The notes: generated by a model not told the origin, from the sequence alone. Shown: positions 1-9,511, numbered from the stretch's first letter. The stretch: DNA of 51,859 nt from an uncultured Nitrospira sp. (GCA_902500755.1 CABVRV010000001.1:61904-113762); one strand, 5' to 3'. Translations and numbers: made by a program.

Positions 1-449
1 GGTAGGCAGCGAGATTAAGCTGGAACGTTACTTCAAAAGATTCTAGGGAACGAATGTCCTATATCGAGGGATTTTTCTAGCTTCTCCTTTGACCTGTTTA
101 AAGTATGAGGGGGACATGAGATGAATCGTTGGTTGATTGAACGTGACGCTGCCGGTAGCGCTGGGTGCTCAGATTGGTTGGCTTGCGAACGCACATGCTG
201 GTGGTAGGAGCGGCCGCGGTTATTGTGACGTTGGGCGAGATTCTCTTCCGAGGTCTCTCTTGATGTCGGCCGAGATCGGATGGCCATCGCCTTGAGACAA
301 TTTTGGTTGGCCATCGGCGTGGCGGGGATGACGCTGGTGACACTACGAACGACCATTGCGATGGGTTGAAGAATGGGCCGGCTGGCGAGGTTAGCCGCGC
401 GATGCAATTGCGTTTCTAGGACACTCAATACTGTAAGGAGGAGTATCCC
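1..449. other. Left-edge region with no supported gene
   Basis: No reading frame here has convincing protein character. On the plus strand, around 120-260, short hydrophobic stretches occur in different frames (one is a roughly 22-codon peptide starting near 197 that reads MLVVGAAAVIV...). This is what a decayed small membrane-protein gene would look like, but I cannot identify a parent. The last 20 bases carry the ribosome-binding site (AAGGAGGAG) of the CBS gene that follows. Confidence 0.4.
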
Positions 450-866
450 ATGCCTGAACTAAAAGATATTATGACACGCGAGGTGGAAGTGATAAGCCCG
501 GACGCGACGACCGCAGACGCCGCCCTTCGAATGACCAAGTTGAACGTGGGGTCGATCCCTGTTTGTGACGGTGAACGACTTATCGGGATGCTGACCGATC
601 GAGATCTGGTCGTTCGAGTTATGGCTTCCGGTCGTGAACCAAAAATGACCCGCATTAAGGAGGTCATGACGGATGTGATGCACTATTGTTATGAGGATGA
701 AGACTCGGCCCAGGCTGCTCGTCTGATGTCGGAGCGACAGATTCGCCGACTGCCAATCCTGTCGAGGTCAAAACAATTGGTGGGCATTGTCTCATTGGGA
801 GACCTCGCGACAAAGGGCGAGGATGCTGCAGTTTCCGGGGGAGTTCTCAAACAAGTGTCCTCATAA
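450..866 (+). CDS. CBS-domain pair protein
   Basis: A 138-residue protein made almost entirely of two tandem CBS motifs (about residues 5-60 and 70-125). The repeats are recognisable by IMTREVEVISP, GSIPVCDGERLIGMLTDRDLV and then RRLPILSRSKQLVGIVSLGDLA. CBS pairs bind adenosine ligands (AMP, ATP, SAM) and usually regulate a partner; no partner domain is fused here. The ATG is preceded by a strong AAGGAGGAG. It stands alone, 63 bp before a small basic-protein gene. A second CBS protein lies at 4370-4909. The ligand and target are unknown. Confidence 0.88.
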   Translation: MPELKDIMTREVEVISPDATTADAALRMTKLNVGSIPVCDGERLIGMLTDRDLVVRVMASGREPKMTRIKEVMTDVMHYCYEDEDSAQAARLMSERQIRRLPILSRSKQLVGIVSLGDLATKGEDAAVSGGVLKQVSS

Positions 867-929
867 TGTTCAGGTTTTATCGTGCGTCTGAGAGGAGGCC
901 CAAGCATACTCACGGAAAAAGGAGGGCTT

Positions 930-1196
930 ATGTCGCGAGGAGACAAATCAAAGTATACGGGAAAACAAAAACGGAAGGCCGCCAAGATCGAGAAGGGCTA
1001 TCGCCGCAGGGGAGTCTCCGAAGACGAAGCCGAGCGCCGCGCATGGGCCACCGTGAACAAAATCGACAAGGGCGGGAAGAAGCCAGGCGGCTCCGGGCGA
1101 GGAAAAGCGGTTGACAAGAGTCCGGCCCGCACAGGTGGTCGGAAAGGAGGGCGAGCCAAGGCGGCTGAGCGCAAAGGCCGAAAGACGAAGCGCTGA
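930..1196 (+). CDS. Small basic 'plasmid stabilization'-type protein
   Basis: An 88-residue, Lys/Arg/Gly-rich protein. The N-terminal part, with GDKSKYTGKQKRKAAKIEKGY followed by a GVSEDEAERRAWATVNK segment, matches a widespread family often labelled plasmid stabilization protein. The tail is a low-complexity basic region (GGRKGGRAKAAERKGRKTKR). The label is historical and no biochemical role is established; nucleic-acid binding is a reasonable guess from charge. I chose the ATG at 930 because AAAGGAGGG sits just upstream, although an in-frame codon at 882 would add 16 residues. Confidence 0.75.
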   Translation: MSRGDKSKYTGKQKRKAAKIEKGYRRRGVSEDEAERRAWATVNKIDKGGKKPGGSGRGKAVDKSPARTGGRKGGRAKAAERKGRKTKR

Positions 1197-1395
1197 CGGT
1201 CGGCTTACAGAGACCGCCGTTCATCCATCGTCCGCACAGACGGATGTGGAAAACTCCACCAGTATACCCATCTCTGATCATGCTCGATATCCCGATCGCG
1301 AATCCTCCACGTACTTCACTTCTTCTGATTCGGAATGCTCTTGACTTTCGAAATGTCGAAGGTGGAGACTGAGCCCCTAGGTACAAGGAGGCAGG

Positions 1396-1442
1396 TGCGA
1401 ACAGACCTGTTCTTTCAGATGCGAACGGATCTGCTCCTATAG
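1396..1442 (+). repeat. Tandem pair of GAAC...GTTC-like half sites
   Basis: Two 24-bp-spaced copies of TGCGAACRGAYCTGYTC (1396-1412 and 1420-1436) sit immediately upstream of the response-regulator start at 1458. The first copy contains the perfect inverted repeat GAACAG-AC-CTGTTC; the second is imperfect. The spacing and dyad symmetry suit a dimeric DNA-binding protein. The regulator is unknown, and autoregulation by the downstream NarL-type protein is only an inference. Confidence 0.45.
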
Positions 1443-1457
1443 CAGGGGAGGCTTCCA

Positions 1458-2138
1458 ATGAAACCACGAATATTGATCGCGGACGACCATCTATTGGTAG
1501 CGGAGGGCATTCACAAGCTCCTTGAATCCGAAGTGGATGTTGTGGGCATTCATTCGGATGGGCGGTCTCTGGTCAGGGCCGTTTCGGAGACCCACCCCGA
1601 CTTGATCATCATCGATATTTCGTTACCCTTACTGAATGGGTTGGATGCGGCTAGACAAATTAAACAGTTGGATGCGAAGGCAAAAATCCTTATGTTAACG
1701 ATGCATGCCGACCAGGTTTTTGTCGTGGAGGCTTTTCGCGTCGGTGTAGCGGGATATGTGCTTAAGCAATCGCTCTCCAATGAACTTCAGCACGCGGTCA
1801 AAGAGGTATTGAAGGGGAACACGTATATTTCTCCGAGCGTCGCCCAAGGGGTTGTGGAATACCTCAACCGTCCGGCGCAGGTGAAAGAAGGGGAGGCTGA
1901 GGGAAACGAGTTCGACCATACCTTGAGCCCACGACAGCGTGAGGTTCTGCAGTTGGTCGCCGAGGGGCGCTCCACAAAAGAAATCGCCGCCATCCTGAAT
2001 GTCTCGACGAAGACCGTCGAGTTTCATCGCACTCGCATCATGAAGGAACTTGGTCTGAAGACTCGCCCGGAGCTGACAAAATACGCAATCGCCAACGGTA
2101 TCATCACGCTTCAAGCCGTTGTCCCCTCTGAATCTTAG
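1458..2138 (+). CDS. NarL/FixJ-type response regulator
   Basis: A 226-residue two-domain regulator. The receiver domain (residues 4-120) has the acidic pair Asp9-Asp10, phospho-acceptor Asp53 (IIIDIS), Thr81 and Lys103 (YVLKQS). The C-terminal LuxR-type HTH (about 155-215) has LSPRQREVLQLVAEGRSTKEIA and STKTVEFHRTRIMKELG. All phosphorylation residues are present, so it should be activated by a sensor kinase, but none is encoded nearby and it is an orphan here. It is convergent with a paralogous regulator ending at 2210. The start follows GCAGGGGAGG. Confidence 0.9.
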   Translation: MKPRILIADDHLLVAEGIHKLLESEVDVVGIHSDGRSLVRAVSETHPDLIIIDISLPLLNGLDAARQIKQLDAKAKILMLTMHADQVFVVEAFRVGVAGYVLKQSLSNELQHAVKEVLKGNTYISPSVAQGVVEYLNRPAQVKEGEAEGNEFDHTLSPRQREVLQLVAEGRSTKEIAAILNVSTKTVEFHRTRIMKELGLKTRPELTKYAIANGIITLQAVVPSES

Positions 2139-2209
2139 AGTTCGCGTTCATCGGTCCAAGAGTTGCCCGCCCAAATAGAAAACCTCGCTCCTGCACTGTT
2201 GCCCTGTCT

Positions 2210-2878
2210 CTACGTTTTGCGTTTCGAGGTCGTGAGTGATGTCAGGCCGTGGGTGAGAGCAAACTTAGTGAGGTCGCTAGGTGAACGCAGCCCTATCTTC
2301 CTAAAGATGCTCGTTTTGTGAAACAGGACGGTCTTGGGAGAAATCTTCAGCGTTCCCGCAATCGTTTTTGTGGAATCTCCCCGCGAGAGAAGCTGCAGGA
2401 TTTGGCGTTGCCGTTCAGTCAGATCAACGGTGAAGCCGCCTGGTTTGGTCCAAGGATATTCCACCGACTCCCGAACCTCCCCCATAATGCCAGGGGAAAG
2501 GTACTGTTCATTTCTGAGCACGGCCCGCATGGCTTTGACGAGATCCGACGAGATCGACTGTTTCAAAACATATCCCCTGGCCCCCACACGAAATGCCTCA
2601 CTCACGTGCGTAGGCTCATCAAGCATGGTCACGAAAATAACTCGGCAGTGAGGTACCGTTTCTTTGAGACGCCTAGCCGCGCTGAAGCCGTTGTCTGGAG
2701 GCATCACGGCGTCGAGCAGAACGATGTCAGGCCGCAACGATTGCGCTTGTTGTACTAACTCGTTGCCATTACCCACTGTTCCAAGGATTTCAAAATCAGA
2801 CTCGAGCAGCTGTTGGAGCCCTTCAGCCACCAGCGGATGGTCATCGGCGATGAGGATTGTAGGTTTGAGCAGCGACAT
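2210..2878 (-). CDS. NarL/FixJ-type response regulator, paralogue
   Basis: A 222-residue receiver plus LuxR-HTH protein clearly related to the convergent neighbour at 1458-2138 (shared ILIADDH-LVAEG start). It has Asp12-Asp13, phospho-acceptor Asp56 (VLLDAVMP) and YVLKQS, then the HTH with LTERQRQILQLLSRGDSTKTIA and SPKTVLFHKTSIFRKIG. No histidine kinase is adjacent. I chose ATG at 2878 because GGAAGG precedes it; a TTG five codons earlier is possible. The two genes are separated by only 71 bp tail to tail. Confidence 0.88.
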   Translation of the reverse strand: MSLLKPTILIADDHPLVAEGLQQLLESDFEILGTVGNGNELVQQAQSLRPDIVLLDAVMPPDNGFSAARRLKETVPHCRVIFVTMLDEPTHVSEAFRVGARGYVLKQSISSDLVKAMRAVLRNEQYLSPGIMGEVRESVEYPWTKPGGFTVDLTERQRQILQLLSRGDSTKTIAGTLKISPKTVLFHKTSIFRKIGLRSPSDLTKFALTHGLTSLTTSKRKT

Positions 2879-3224
2879 AGGCCTTCCGCACAATTGGGTA
2901 CGCCGCCCTTTTTGTTTTCACAGAAAGATACGCGAAGGCGGCACGAAACTAACTCGATCCATTTCATCGTACCATAGGTCTTTCACTATAAAACATCTGG
3001 TCGGGTGAGTGATCCTGGAAATACCCCTAGCAGGATGAATAAAGCTGAGCGGGGATTATAGCGAGTTCTCATAATATTTCGATGGCCTATCGTGGTGTAC
3101 TTGCTGCTCCCCAAATGTCTGACTAGGGATATGACCAGTATAGCCATGGCTCAAACTCCGTTACCGTGGGACCACTGTTCTTGAGGATGAATCATCGTAG
3201 GATGAATCATCGTAGGTTGGCATT
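2879..3224. promoter_or_regulatory. Divergent intergenic region with 15-bp tandem repeat
   Basis: About 345 bp between the minus-strand response regulator and the plus-strand envelope protein, so promoters for both should lie here. The only clear structure is an exact tandem duplication of GATGAATCATCGTAG at 3186-3200 and 3201-3215, just before the downstream GTG start. The core GATGAATCATC is nearly palindromic. I see no gene. Confidence 0.45.
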
Positions 3225-4349
3225 GTGTGGGAGCCCGAAAGGCGCAGAAGGATAGACGTTTCACATAGTGTGCGGTTGTTTCTCTGCGTGTTTTTGTTGG
3301 TCTTCTCTGATGGCTGCGCACTGATCAGCGGTCTCACCCGGCAACGGCCCAGTGAGACTAACGAACGACGATGTAGTGCTCCTGCCGAGCAGGTCGAACT
3401 TCGAAAAATTCCCTTGGCGGTATTCGAACATCGGCGCAATGACAGGTTAGCCAGGGAATCAATCGGGCGTATACCAACATCGTTCTCGTGGCGTGCGATT
3501 CAGACGGCTCAGGTGATTGATGTTCTTCCTCTGCTCAATCAATTCGAAATTCTGGAGGAGCGATCAATCAATTCCACTTCAGATGCTCTTCGCTTGCAAG
3601 CGGTGCATCAGGAGATCCTTAGTCGCGTGACGCTCGCGATGCTGGAAGTGTCAAGTGCCGTGGCGAAGACTACCTGTGAAATCGAGCGATCCCTACAGGT
3701 CGTCGATCGTCTCCGAGTGGCTGAGAATGCTCAGATCAGACGGCAAACGCTCCTTGCCATTATCGTTGGTGCAGCAGCAGCGGTTGCGTCGGGAGGTCTC
3801 GCGATCGCAGATATTAGTGGAGTTGGCGAAGGCGTTATCTCCATCATAGGTGGGACCGTAGCCGGAGCTTTGGGTGTAAGTGCGCTGTATCACGAGACCG
3901 GTGAGTCATTCCGACATCCTGATAACATCTTGCGCGAAATCTGGGAAGACACGGACGATCCAGTGTACCTGCCGCCGTCCATCTGGCGCTTTCTGCGGAG
4001 ACCGATGCGCGAAGGCGAAAGCCCACGAACCTACCGAGACGAAACTATTGCCGGGTGGAGGCTGGAGGGACGACTCGGAGACGAAGGATCGGAACTCGAA
4101 GCGACTCGCGCGCAACTGTTCTTTGGTGATGGAGGGGTATACACGACCAATGATCTGCAACGACGGACGCAGATGCTGGATTCTCTTCGGGCCACGGTGC
4201 TGCTGTTGAACCAAGATCTGGAACAACTTGTCAGAGAGCTGGTGATCCAATCGTCTTTAAGTAAACCTTTGCGGAAAACCGGTGAGGGGCTGATCATGGT
4301 CCGGTCTCAACGTGTGGGGGATCGCGCAGGGAGCACAGACGAAATTTAA
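3225..4349 (+). CDS. Hypothetical envelope protein
   Basis: A 374-residue protein of no family I recognise. The N-terminus has a charged stretch and then a hydrophobic segment (VRLFLCVFLLVFSDGCALISG, about residues 16-36) that could be a signal or lipoprotein signal, although the SDGC lipobox is poor. A second long Ala/Gly/Ile-rich hydrophobic stretch lies at about 178-220. The remainder is charged and partly helical. GTG at 3225 is the longest start; GTG at 3270, directly before the hydrophobic segment, is a good alternative. The next gene, a CBS protein, begins 20 bp downstream, so they may be co-transcribed. Confidence 0.6.
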   Translation: MWEPERRRRIDVSHSVRLFLCVFLLVFSDGCALISGLTRQRPSETNERRCSAPAEQVELRKIPLAVFEHRRNDRLARESIGRIPTSFSWRAIQTAQVIDVLPLLNQFEILEERSINSTSDALRLQAVHQEILSRVTLAMLEVSSAVAKTTCEIERSLQVVDRLRVAENAQIRRQTLLAIIVGAAAAVASGGLAIADISGVGEGVISIIGGTVAGALGVSALYHETGESFRHPDNILREIWEDTDDPVYLPPSIWRFLRRPMREGESPRTYRDETIAGWRLEGRLGDEGSELEATRAQLFFGDGGVYTTNDLQRRTQMLDSLRATVLLLNQDLEQLVRELVIQSSLSKPLRKTGEGLIMVRSQRVGDRAGSTDEI

Positions 4350-4369
4350 TTTTGGAGAACGACACGGTT

Positions 4370-4909
4370 ATGAATGATATCGTTACCGTCTCCCCACGCC
4401 CTCGTTCCGGGATCATTGGGGAATCTACGAATGATGAAACCTACGGTGTACTGAGTGGAGAAGACCGTCTCGTGCGAGACATTATGACGCAGAAGGTGGC
4501 CATCGTAGAGTCCAGTATGTCGTTAGAAGACGCGAGCGAAACTATCAATAATCAGAAGATGTCCATTCTGGTTGTCTGCGAGAATGGAGAGCCTGTCCAA
4601 GCGCTGACGGAACTAGATCTAACGAGTGACAAAGCTGCTCGAGAAAGTCTCCCCAGCTCAGGCACACTTCAGGAGATTATCAAAAACCGGGTATCTGTTC
4701 GATGTCGTGAGGATGCCATTTTGGCCGACGCGATGCATGCGATGATTAGGCACCGAGCCAGCCATGTCCCGGTCGTGGATGCAACAGGCGGCTTAGTGGG
4801 CGCACTGTCACTGGTCGACGCCGTAGGCGCGCTCTCACCACCAGCTGCGGAACTCTGGTCGGCAAAGATGCGCGGTTGGTCTGTAATACCACCCCCATCT
4901 CAATCATAA
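4370..4909 (+). CDS. CBS-domain pair protein
   Basis: A 179-residue protein with about 30 unstructured N-terminal residues followed by two CBS motifs: VRDIMTQKVAIVESSMSLEDA and, in the second, HRASHVPVVDATGGLVGALSLVDAV. It presumably binds adenosine nucleotides and acts as a sensor. The start is ATG at 4370 with GGAG twelve bases upstream; a TTG at 4352 has no Shine-Dalgarno. It is shorter on conserved residues in its first CBS repeat than the protein at 450-866. No downstream partner exists on this strand before 5,000. Confidence 0.82.
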   Translation: MNDIVTVSPRPRSGIIGESTNDETYGVLSGEDRLVRDIMTQKVAIVESSMSLEDASETINNQKMSILVVCENGEPVQALTELDLTSDKAARESLPSSGTLQEIIKNRVSVRCREDAILADAMHAMIRHRASHVPVVDATGGLVGALSLVDAVGALSPPAAELWSAKMRGWSVIPPPSQS

Positions 4910-5091
4910 GTTAATAGGGTCCTGTCATTAATCTTCGTGCGAGAACCTTTGCTTCAATCACCACCACACTTTTGTCGATTCCTATACCAAATGTATGAAC
5001 GAAACCATCAAAGACCCGGTGGGCTTGCCGGTGCAGGGCGAAACTTCGAGCGTAGAACAAACCAGGGGCCAGACAGAGCAACGCACCCGGG

Positions 5092-6099
5092 TCAGTGGCC
5101 TGGAGCAGCCACGCGTACCACCACTTTCCCCATTGGGCCCTGTGTCAACCGTGCAAATCCTTTTTGGACCTCTTCGAACGGGACGATACTGTCTACCAGT
5201 GGGCGGCGTCCGATCATTTCCAGCCGACGGACAATCTCCTTCCAAGCACCCTGGGCTGCATGGGCAGCATAGTCACCAACCGAGACACCGCCCATGCGAA
5301 TGCGGCGAAACAACAGGGTTGCTGTATTGAACTCTGGCACGGTGCCACTGCTCCTGCCGACGATGCTGATCTTTCCGCCGTAACCGAGAAGGGCAATGAC
5401 TTGAGATAATAACCTGCCACCGACGCAGTCGACAGCCAGGTCCACTTTCTTTAGACCGATTGCAGCAGAGACAGCCTTCACAAGATTTGTATCGTCCGGA
5501 TCAAACACGAAGTCAGCTCCCAGCGCTTTCAGCTTGGCTCTCTTCTCCGCATCGCGTGATAAACTCACGACCATCAGACCCATCGATTTTCCGAGCATCA
5601 CTGACGCCACGCCGACTCCACCTGATGACCCTGTCACGAGGAGGACTGACCTTTCCGGTGGAGGGCCCTGTGGATCGTTCCACTGTGTCAGGGCCTGCCA
5701 GGCAGTTAGGAAGACCAGCGGAGCGCCCGCCATTTCTGTGAAGGACCAGTCGGCGGGGGTTCGGACAAGACTTTCCGCAGGCACGACGACTTTCTCGGCC
5801 AGCGTGCCAGGCGTTTCAACTCCCGTTTCACAGCGCAGTATCCCAACCGTTTCGCCCACGCGGATGCCATCTACCTCAGCTCCTACCTGTAGAACGTTGC
5901 CCACACCGTCCCGCCCAAGGATATGTGGCAAGGTAGGTTTGGCTGGATAGAGCCCTTGCGCCAGAAACGCATCCGCGGGATTGAGCGCCGCATATCTCAC
6001 TTTGAGCAGCGCTTCTGCCGGCCCGGGCTGAGGGTCCGGCACCTCCCCAAGCCGCAACTGTTCAACTCCACTATAGGAGTCCATCAACCAGGCACGCAT
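5092..6099 (-). CDS. Zinc-independent quinone oxidoreductase / MDR alcohol dehydrogenase
   Basis: A 335-residue medium-chain dehydrogenase/reductase. The GroES-like N-domain (residues 1-120) includes NPADAFLAQGLYP and LGRDGVG. The NAD(P)-binding Rossmann domain has VTGSSGGVGVASVMLGKSMG at about 155-175. The structural and catalytic zinc cysteines of alcohol dehydrogenases are absent, so an NADPH:quinone or enoyl-type reductase is more likely. It is the last gene of the minus-strand fatty-acid block, 60 bp after the acyl-CoA dehydrogenase. The true substrate cannot be read from sequence, and enoyl-CoA or 2-alkenal reduction would fit the context. Confidence 0.85.
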   Translation of the reverse strand: MRAWLMDSYSGVEQLRLGEVPDPQPGPAEALLKVRYAALNPADAFLAQGLYPAKPTLPHILGRDGVGNVLQVGAEVDGIRVGETVGILRCETGVETPGTLAEKVVVPAESLVRTPADWSFTEMAGAPLVFLTAWQALTQWNDPQGPPPERSVLLVTGSSGGVGVASVMLGKSMGLMVVSLSRDAEKRAKLKALGADFVFDPDDTNLVKAVSAAIGLKKVDLAVDCVGGRLLSQVIALLGYGGKISIVGRSSGTVPEFNTATLLFRRIRMGGVSVGDYAAHAAQGAWKEIVRRLEMIGRRPLVDSIVPFEEVQKGFARLTQGPMGKVVVRVAAPGH

Positions 6100-6159
6100 A
6101 GGGGGCTTTCTGTTTTGGAGATAGCCTTAAGCAGTCGTTCAATACCGATCCAGAAAACT

Positions 6160-8103
6160 TCAGACAACTTTACGCACATTCTCTTCTCTGGCCTTAGGAG
6201 CATTCTTTTGTCGTGAATAGTCTTGGAGAGTGCGCCGAATAATGCCACCGACGAGTGAAGGGTATGTACCACTGAGCGCTTTCACCCCAACGGCAGTCAT
6301 GGCCCTATCCTGATTGCGGATAAGTTCCCGGATGTGTTGCTCGACACGATGCGTGGCCCCTCGAAAGATTTCTTCCGCGAGGTCCCACACCTCCGGATGT
6401 CCGGCAGTTCGCTCCTGTGCTTCGGCATACAGCGCTGTCGCTGCGATCACCAGAAGATCTTCCCCGATCATTTCAATCCGGTTTTGCCTCCCTTGATCAT
6501 CTCGAAGTGCCTGCCGATGAAGCAACATGGCGTAGAAAATTGTCCGTGCCAGTCGACGACTTGTTCGTTCCACGAAGAGCAGTATAGCGCGGGCTTTCGG
6601 ATGTTGAAATTCTGATCGGGGCGGCAATCGGCGGCTTATCCATTGGTTTCCATACCAGGAAATATAGAATTTGACCAGCCGCCACAATTCGACGAACCAA
6701 CGAACGCCTGTCGCGTGCTCGCCGAAGAGAGCCCCTGCACGCTCAAGGTGTATGTCGAGACCTTCACGCGCGACGAACGGGCGCAAAATGTCGGTGGCGC
6801 CTTCTCCAATTCGATACATCTCCGCGTCGCGGACCAGCTGCTCGATGCCGAACGCAGGCTCTCCACGAAGCCACTTCGAATGGGCTGTTTCGTACCCCAT
6901 CCCTCCAAAGAGAATTTGGGCGTCTTTCAAGAACTCAATTGTCTTTTCAGAGCAGAAGAGCTTGGCAATGGCGGCCTCGATTCGGATATCGAAACGATGT
7001 TGATCCGCGATTCGCCACACAGTGGTGGCAAGCGCCTCCATGGCGAAGAGGTTCGAGGCCATGCGGCCCACTCTCATACGTTGTGTCTGCCTGGCACTGA
7101 GCGGTTCCTGAAAGGTAAGTCGCTGATTGGCCCGATCAATCGTCGGTTGCCAGGCTTGTTTGGCCATACCCAAGCAAATGGCAGGGATGCTGACAGCCCG
7201 ACCCACGTTGAGGATAGTCAAGGCGTATCTAAGCCCCCGACCTACTTCACCGATGACATTTTCCTTCGGGATATGCACGTCTGTGAAAGTCATGTGTGCG
7301 TTCTCGATGCCACGGCACCCTTCAAATTGGCACTGCTGTCGTACATGGACACCAGGTGTCTGCATATCGAGGATGAAGGCGGTATGAACCAGCTCATCCG
7401 CTCCTTTTCCGTTGCGAACCGCCTCAAAGGCCCGTTGTCCATCTTGTTGTTCGCGCTTGGCCGGCACCCGTGCGATCAAGGTGAGGTACCGCGCGATGGG
7501 GCCATTGGTGCACCACAGTTTCTCACCGTTCACGACAAACATCGTTCCTGAAGAATCCAAGATAGCTTCGGTCGCAATGTTTGCGGCGTCAGAGCCGGTG
7601 ATCGGTTCCGTCAGTGCAAAGGCCGAGACGGCTTCCCGTGCGACAAGGGGCAGGTACTTGCGCCGCTGATCCTCGTTGCCGAACATTAAGATTGGCATGG
7701 CGATGCCGATCGATTGTGGCACGGCAACAGTGAGGGCCAAGGCGTTGCTCCAGCTGGCCATGAGCATGAGCGCGCGACCGTAGTTCGTGTACGAAAACCC
7801 GAGCCCTCCATACTGACGAGGAATTTTCATCCCGAATGCCCCGAGCGTGAAGAGTCCTTTCAGAACAGAGTCAGGGATCTTCGCCGTTCGCTCGATTTCA
7901 TCAGGATCAACATTCGCTGTGAGGAAAGCCTCCAGGCGTGGGTGGAATTCTTCCCAGGCGGCCCTGTCTTCTGCGGATTCCTCTGGAACGAGCAAGAGTG
8001 CAAAGTCGGGCTTCCCGGAAAATAGGCCAGCCATAAAACTCTGGCCGGTCAACCGTTCTCGGGCCTCTTCGATCCGCTCGAACCCTTGAAACAAATCGGC
8101 CAC
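6160..8103 (-). CDS. Long-form acyl-CoA dehydrogenase (copy 1)
   Basis: A 647-residue flavoenzyme that oxidises acyl-CoA to trans-2-enoyl-CoA. The usual three-part acyl-CoA dehydrogenase core covers about residues 35-440: an N-terminal helical domain with GAFGMKIPRQYGGLGFS, a beta domain with FALTEPITGSDAAN and GEKLWCTNG, and a C-terminal helical domain with GRAVSIPAICLGMA and ILFGGMGYE. It then has a roughly 200-residue helical extension. That size resembles VLCAD and Bacillus FadE rather than 380-residue short-chain enzymes, suggesting long-chain substrates. The start is GTG at 8103 with GAAGGAG upstream, beside the tryptophanase stop. A paralogue lies at 10511-12448. Confidence 0.9.
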   Translation of the reverse strand: MADLFQGFERIEEARERLTGQSFMAGLFSGKPDFALLLVPEESAEDRAAWEEFHPRLEAFLTANVDPDEIERTAKIPDSVLKGLFTLGAFGMKIPRQYGGLGFSYTNYGRALMLMASWSNALALTVAVPQSIGIAMPILMFGNEDQRRKYLPLVAREAVSAFALTEPITGSDAANIATEAILDSSGTMFVVNGEKLWCTNGPIARYLTLIARVPAKREQQDGQRAFEAVRNGKGADELVHTAFILDMQTPGVHVRQQCQFEGCRGIENAHMTFTDVHIPKENVIGEVGRGLRYALTILNVGRAVSIPAICLGMAKQAWQPTIDRANQRLTFQEPLSARQTQRMRVGRMASNLFAMEALATTVWRIADQHRFDIRIEAAIAKLFCSEKTIEFLKDAQILFGGMGYETAHSKWLRGEPAFGIEQLVRDAEMYRIGEGATDILRPFVAREGLDIHLERAGALFGEHATGVRWFVELWRLVKFYISWYGNQWISRRLPPRSEFQHPKARAILLFVERTSRRLARTIFYAMLLHRQALRDDQGRQNRIEMIGEDLLVIAATALYAEAQERTAGHPEVWDLAEEIFRGATHRVEQHIRELIRNQDRAMTAVGVKALSGTYPSLVGGIIRRTLQDYSRQKNAPKAREENVRKVV

Positions 8104-8112
8104 GTTGCTCCT

Positions 8113-9511
8113 TCAAGCGGCTTGCAGTGGTGACGACTCTTGGAGTTCCGCAAAGCGGGCCGTGAAATGACGCAGGACCGGCGCTTCGTAAGTTAACGCG
8201 AGGCCGTGAACCAGCTCGCGTCTCTGATAGAGTTCGGTGATCGATTCTGCGACATAGGAAATCTGCATGTTCGTGTAGACACGTCGTGGAATGGCCAGCC
8301 GGACCATTTCAAGCTCAGGATGAATAATCCGGCCTGTCACAGGATCCTTTTTCCCGAACATAAGCGTACCGATTTCGACCCCACGGATGCCGTAGTCCCG
8401 ATACAGCGTGACAGCCAGCGCTTGGCCAGGAAATTGGGACAGTGGGATGTGGGGGAGGAATTCTTTCGCATTGAGGTAGATCGCATGCCCCCCGATCGGT
8501 TTGAGAATCGGCACTCCACCTCCTTCCAATAGTTCGCCCATATAGCGAACCTGACCGATACGGAATCGCAAATATTCTTCGTCGAGAACCTCTTCAAGTC
8601 CTCTTGCCATGGCTTCGAGATCGCGTCCGGCCAGCCCTCCATAGGTGGGAAATCCTTCCACAAGAATCAGCCTATTTGTGATCTCTTGCACCCACCGGTC
8701 ATCGTTGAGGCTCAAGAACCCACCGATGTTCACGAGACCGTCCTTCTTGGCAGACATGGTGCAGCCGTCGCCGTGACTGAACAGTTCCCGCGCGATCGTC
8801 AGCAGATGCGTTTGCATAGCCCGGCTCCCGTTCTTTGATGAAAAAGCAGTTTTCCGCGAATCGGCAGGCATCGAAGAACAGCGGAATGCCATAGCGATTG
8901 AGCAACGCTCGGGTTTGGCGGATATTCTTCATCGACACCGGTTGGCCTCCACCGCTGTTATTGGTGATGGTGATCACCACGAGCGGAATGCTTTCGCGGC
9001 CCACGCGATGAATAGTCTCCTCGAGCCGATGGAGGTCCATATTCCCCTTGAAGGGCAACTCGCAATGCGGGTCGTAGGCTTCTTTGATCACGAGGTCAAG
9101 CGCCTCCGCGCGTTGATGCTCGACGTTGGCCCTCGTCGTGTCGAAATGAATGTTGTTGGGGACGCACATACCGGGCTTGAGGACCGTCGAGAAAAGGAGA
9201 TTTTCAGCCATCCGTCCTTGGTGCGTAGGAATGACATGCTTGTAGCCGAAGATCGTCCGGACGGTTTCTTCCAGGTGGTAGTAGTTCCTGCTGCCTGCGT
9301 AAGACTCATCCCCTAGCATCAGTCCTGCCCACTGTCGGTCGCTCATGGCCGACGTGCCGCTGTCGGTGAGCAGATCAACGTAGACGCTCTCGGCGGGGAT
9401 CTGAAACAGATTGTATCCGGCCTCGCGTAACAACCGATCCCGCTCCTCACGTGTCGTTCGGCGTATAGGTTCCACGACCTTGATCTTGAACGGTTCGGAT
9501 GGAAATTTCAT
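8113..9511 (-). pseudogene. tnaA: Tryptophanase-type beta-eliminating lyase, frameshifted
   Basis: A PLP-dependent lyase whose reading frame breaks near 8,810-8,830. The N-terminal half (9511 down to about 8820) runs to FFDACRFAENCFFIKEREPGYAN. The C-terminal half continues in another frame with LTIARELFSHGDGCTMSAKKDGLVNIGG, which includes the PLP lysine motif SAKK, through to RHFTARF. Residues that separate tryptophanase from tyrosine phenol-lyase favour tryptophanase: HFDTTR (Asp where TPL has Thr), VEIG (Ile where TPL has Arg) and RHFTA (His where TPL has Phe). Compared with relatives about two bases are missing, or one is extra, in the codons after GYANAS. Apart from the break both halves are well preserved, so a recent mutation or a sequence error are both possible. 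The ATG overlaps the upstream regulator stop (ATGA). Confidence 0.85.

Noticed and set aside
8113-9511. Tyrosine phenol-lyase call, attractive beside tyrosine genes
   Set aside because: Asp, Ile and His at the three discriminating positions match tryptophanase instead.
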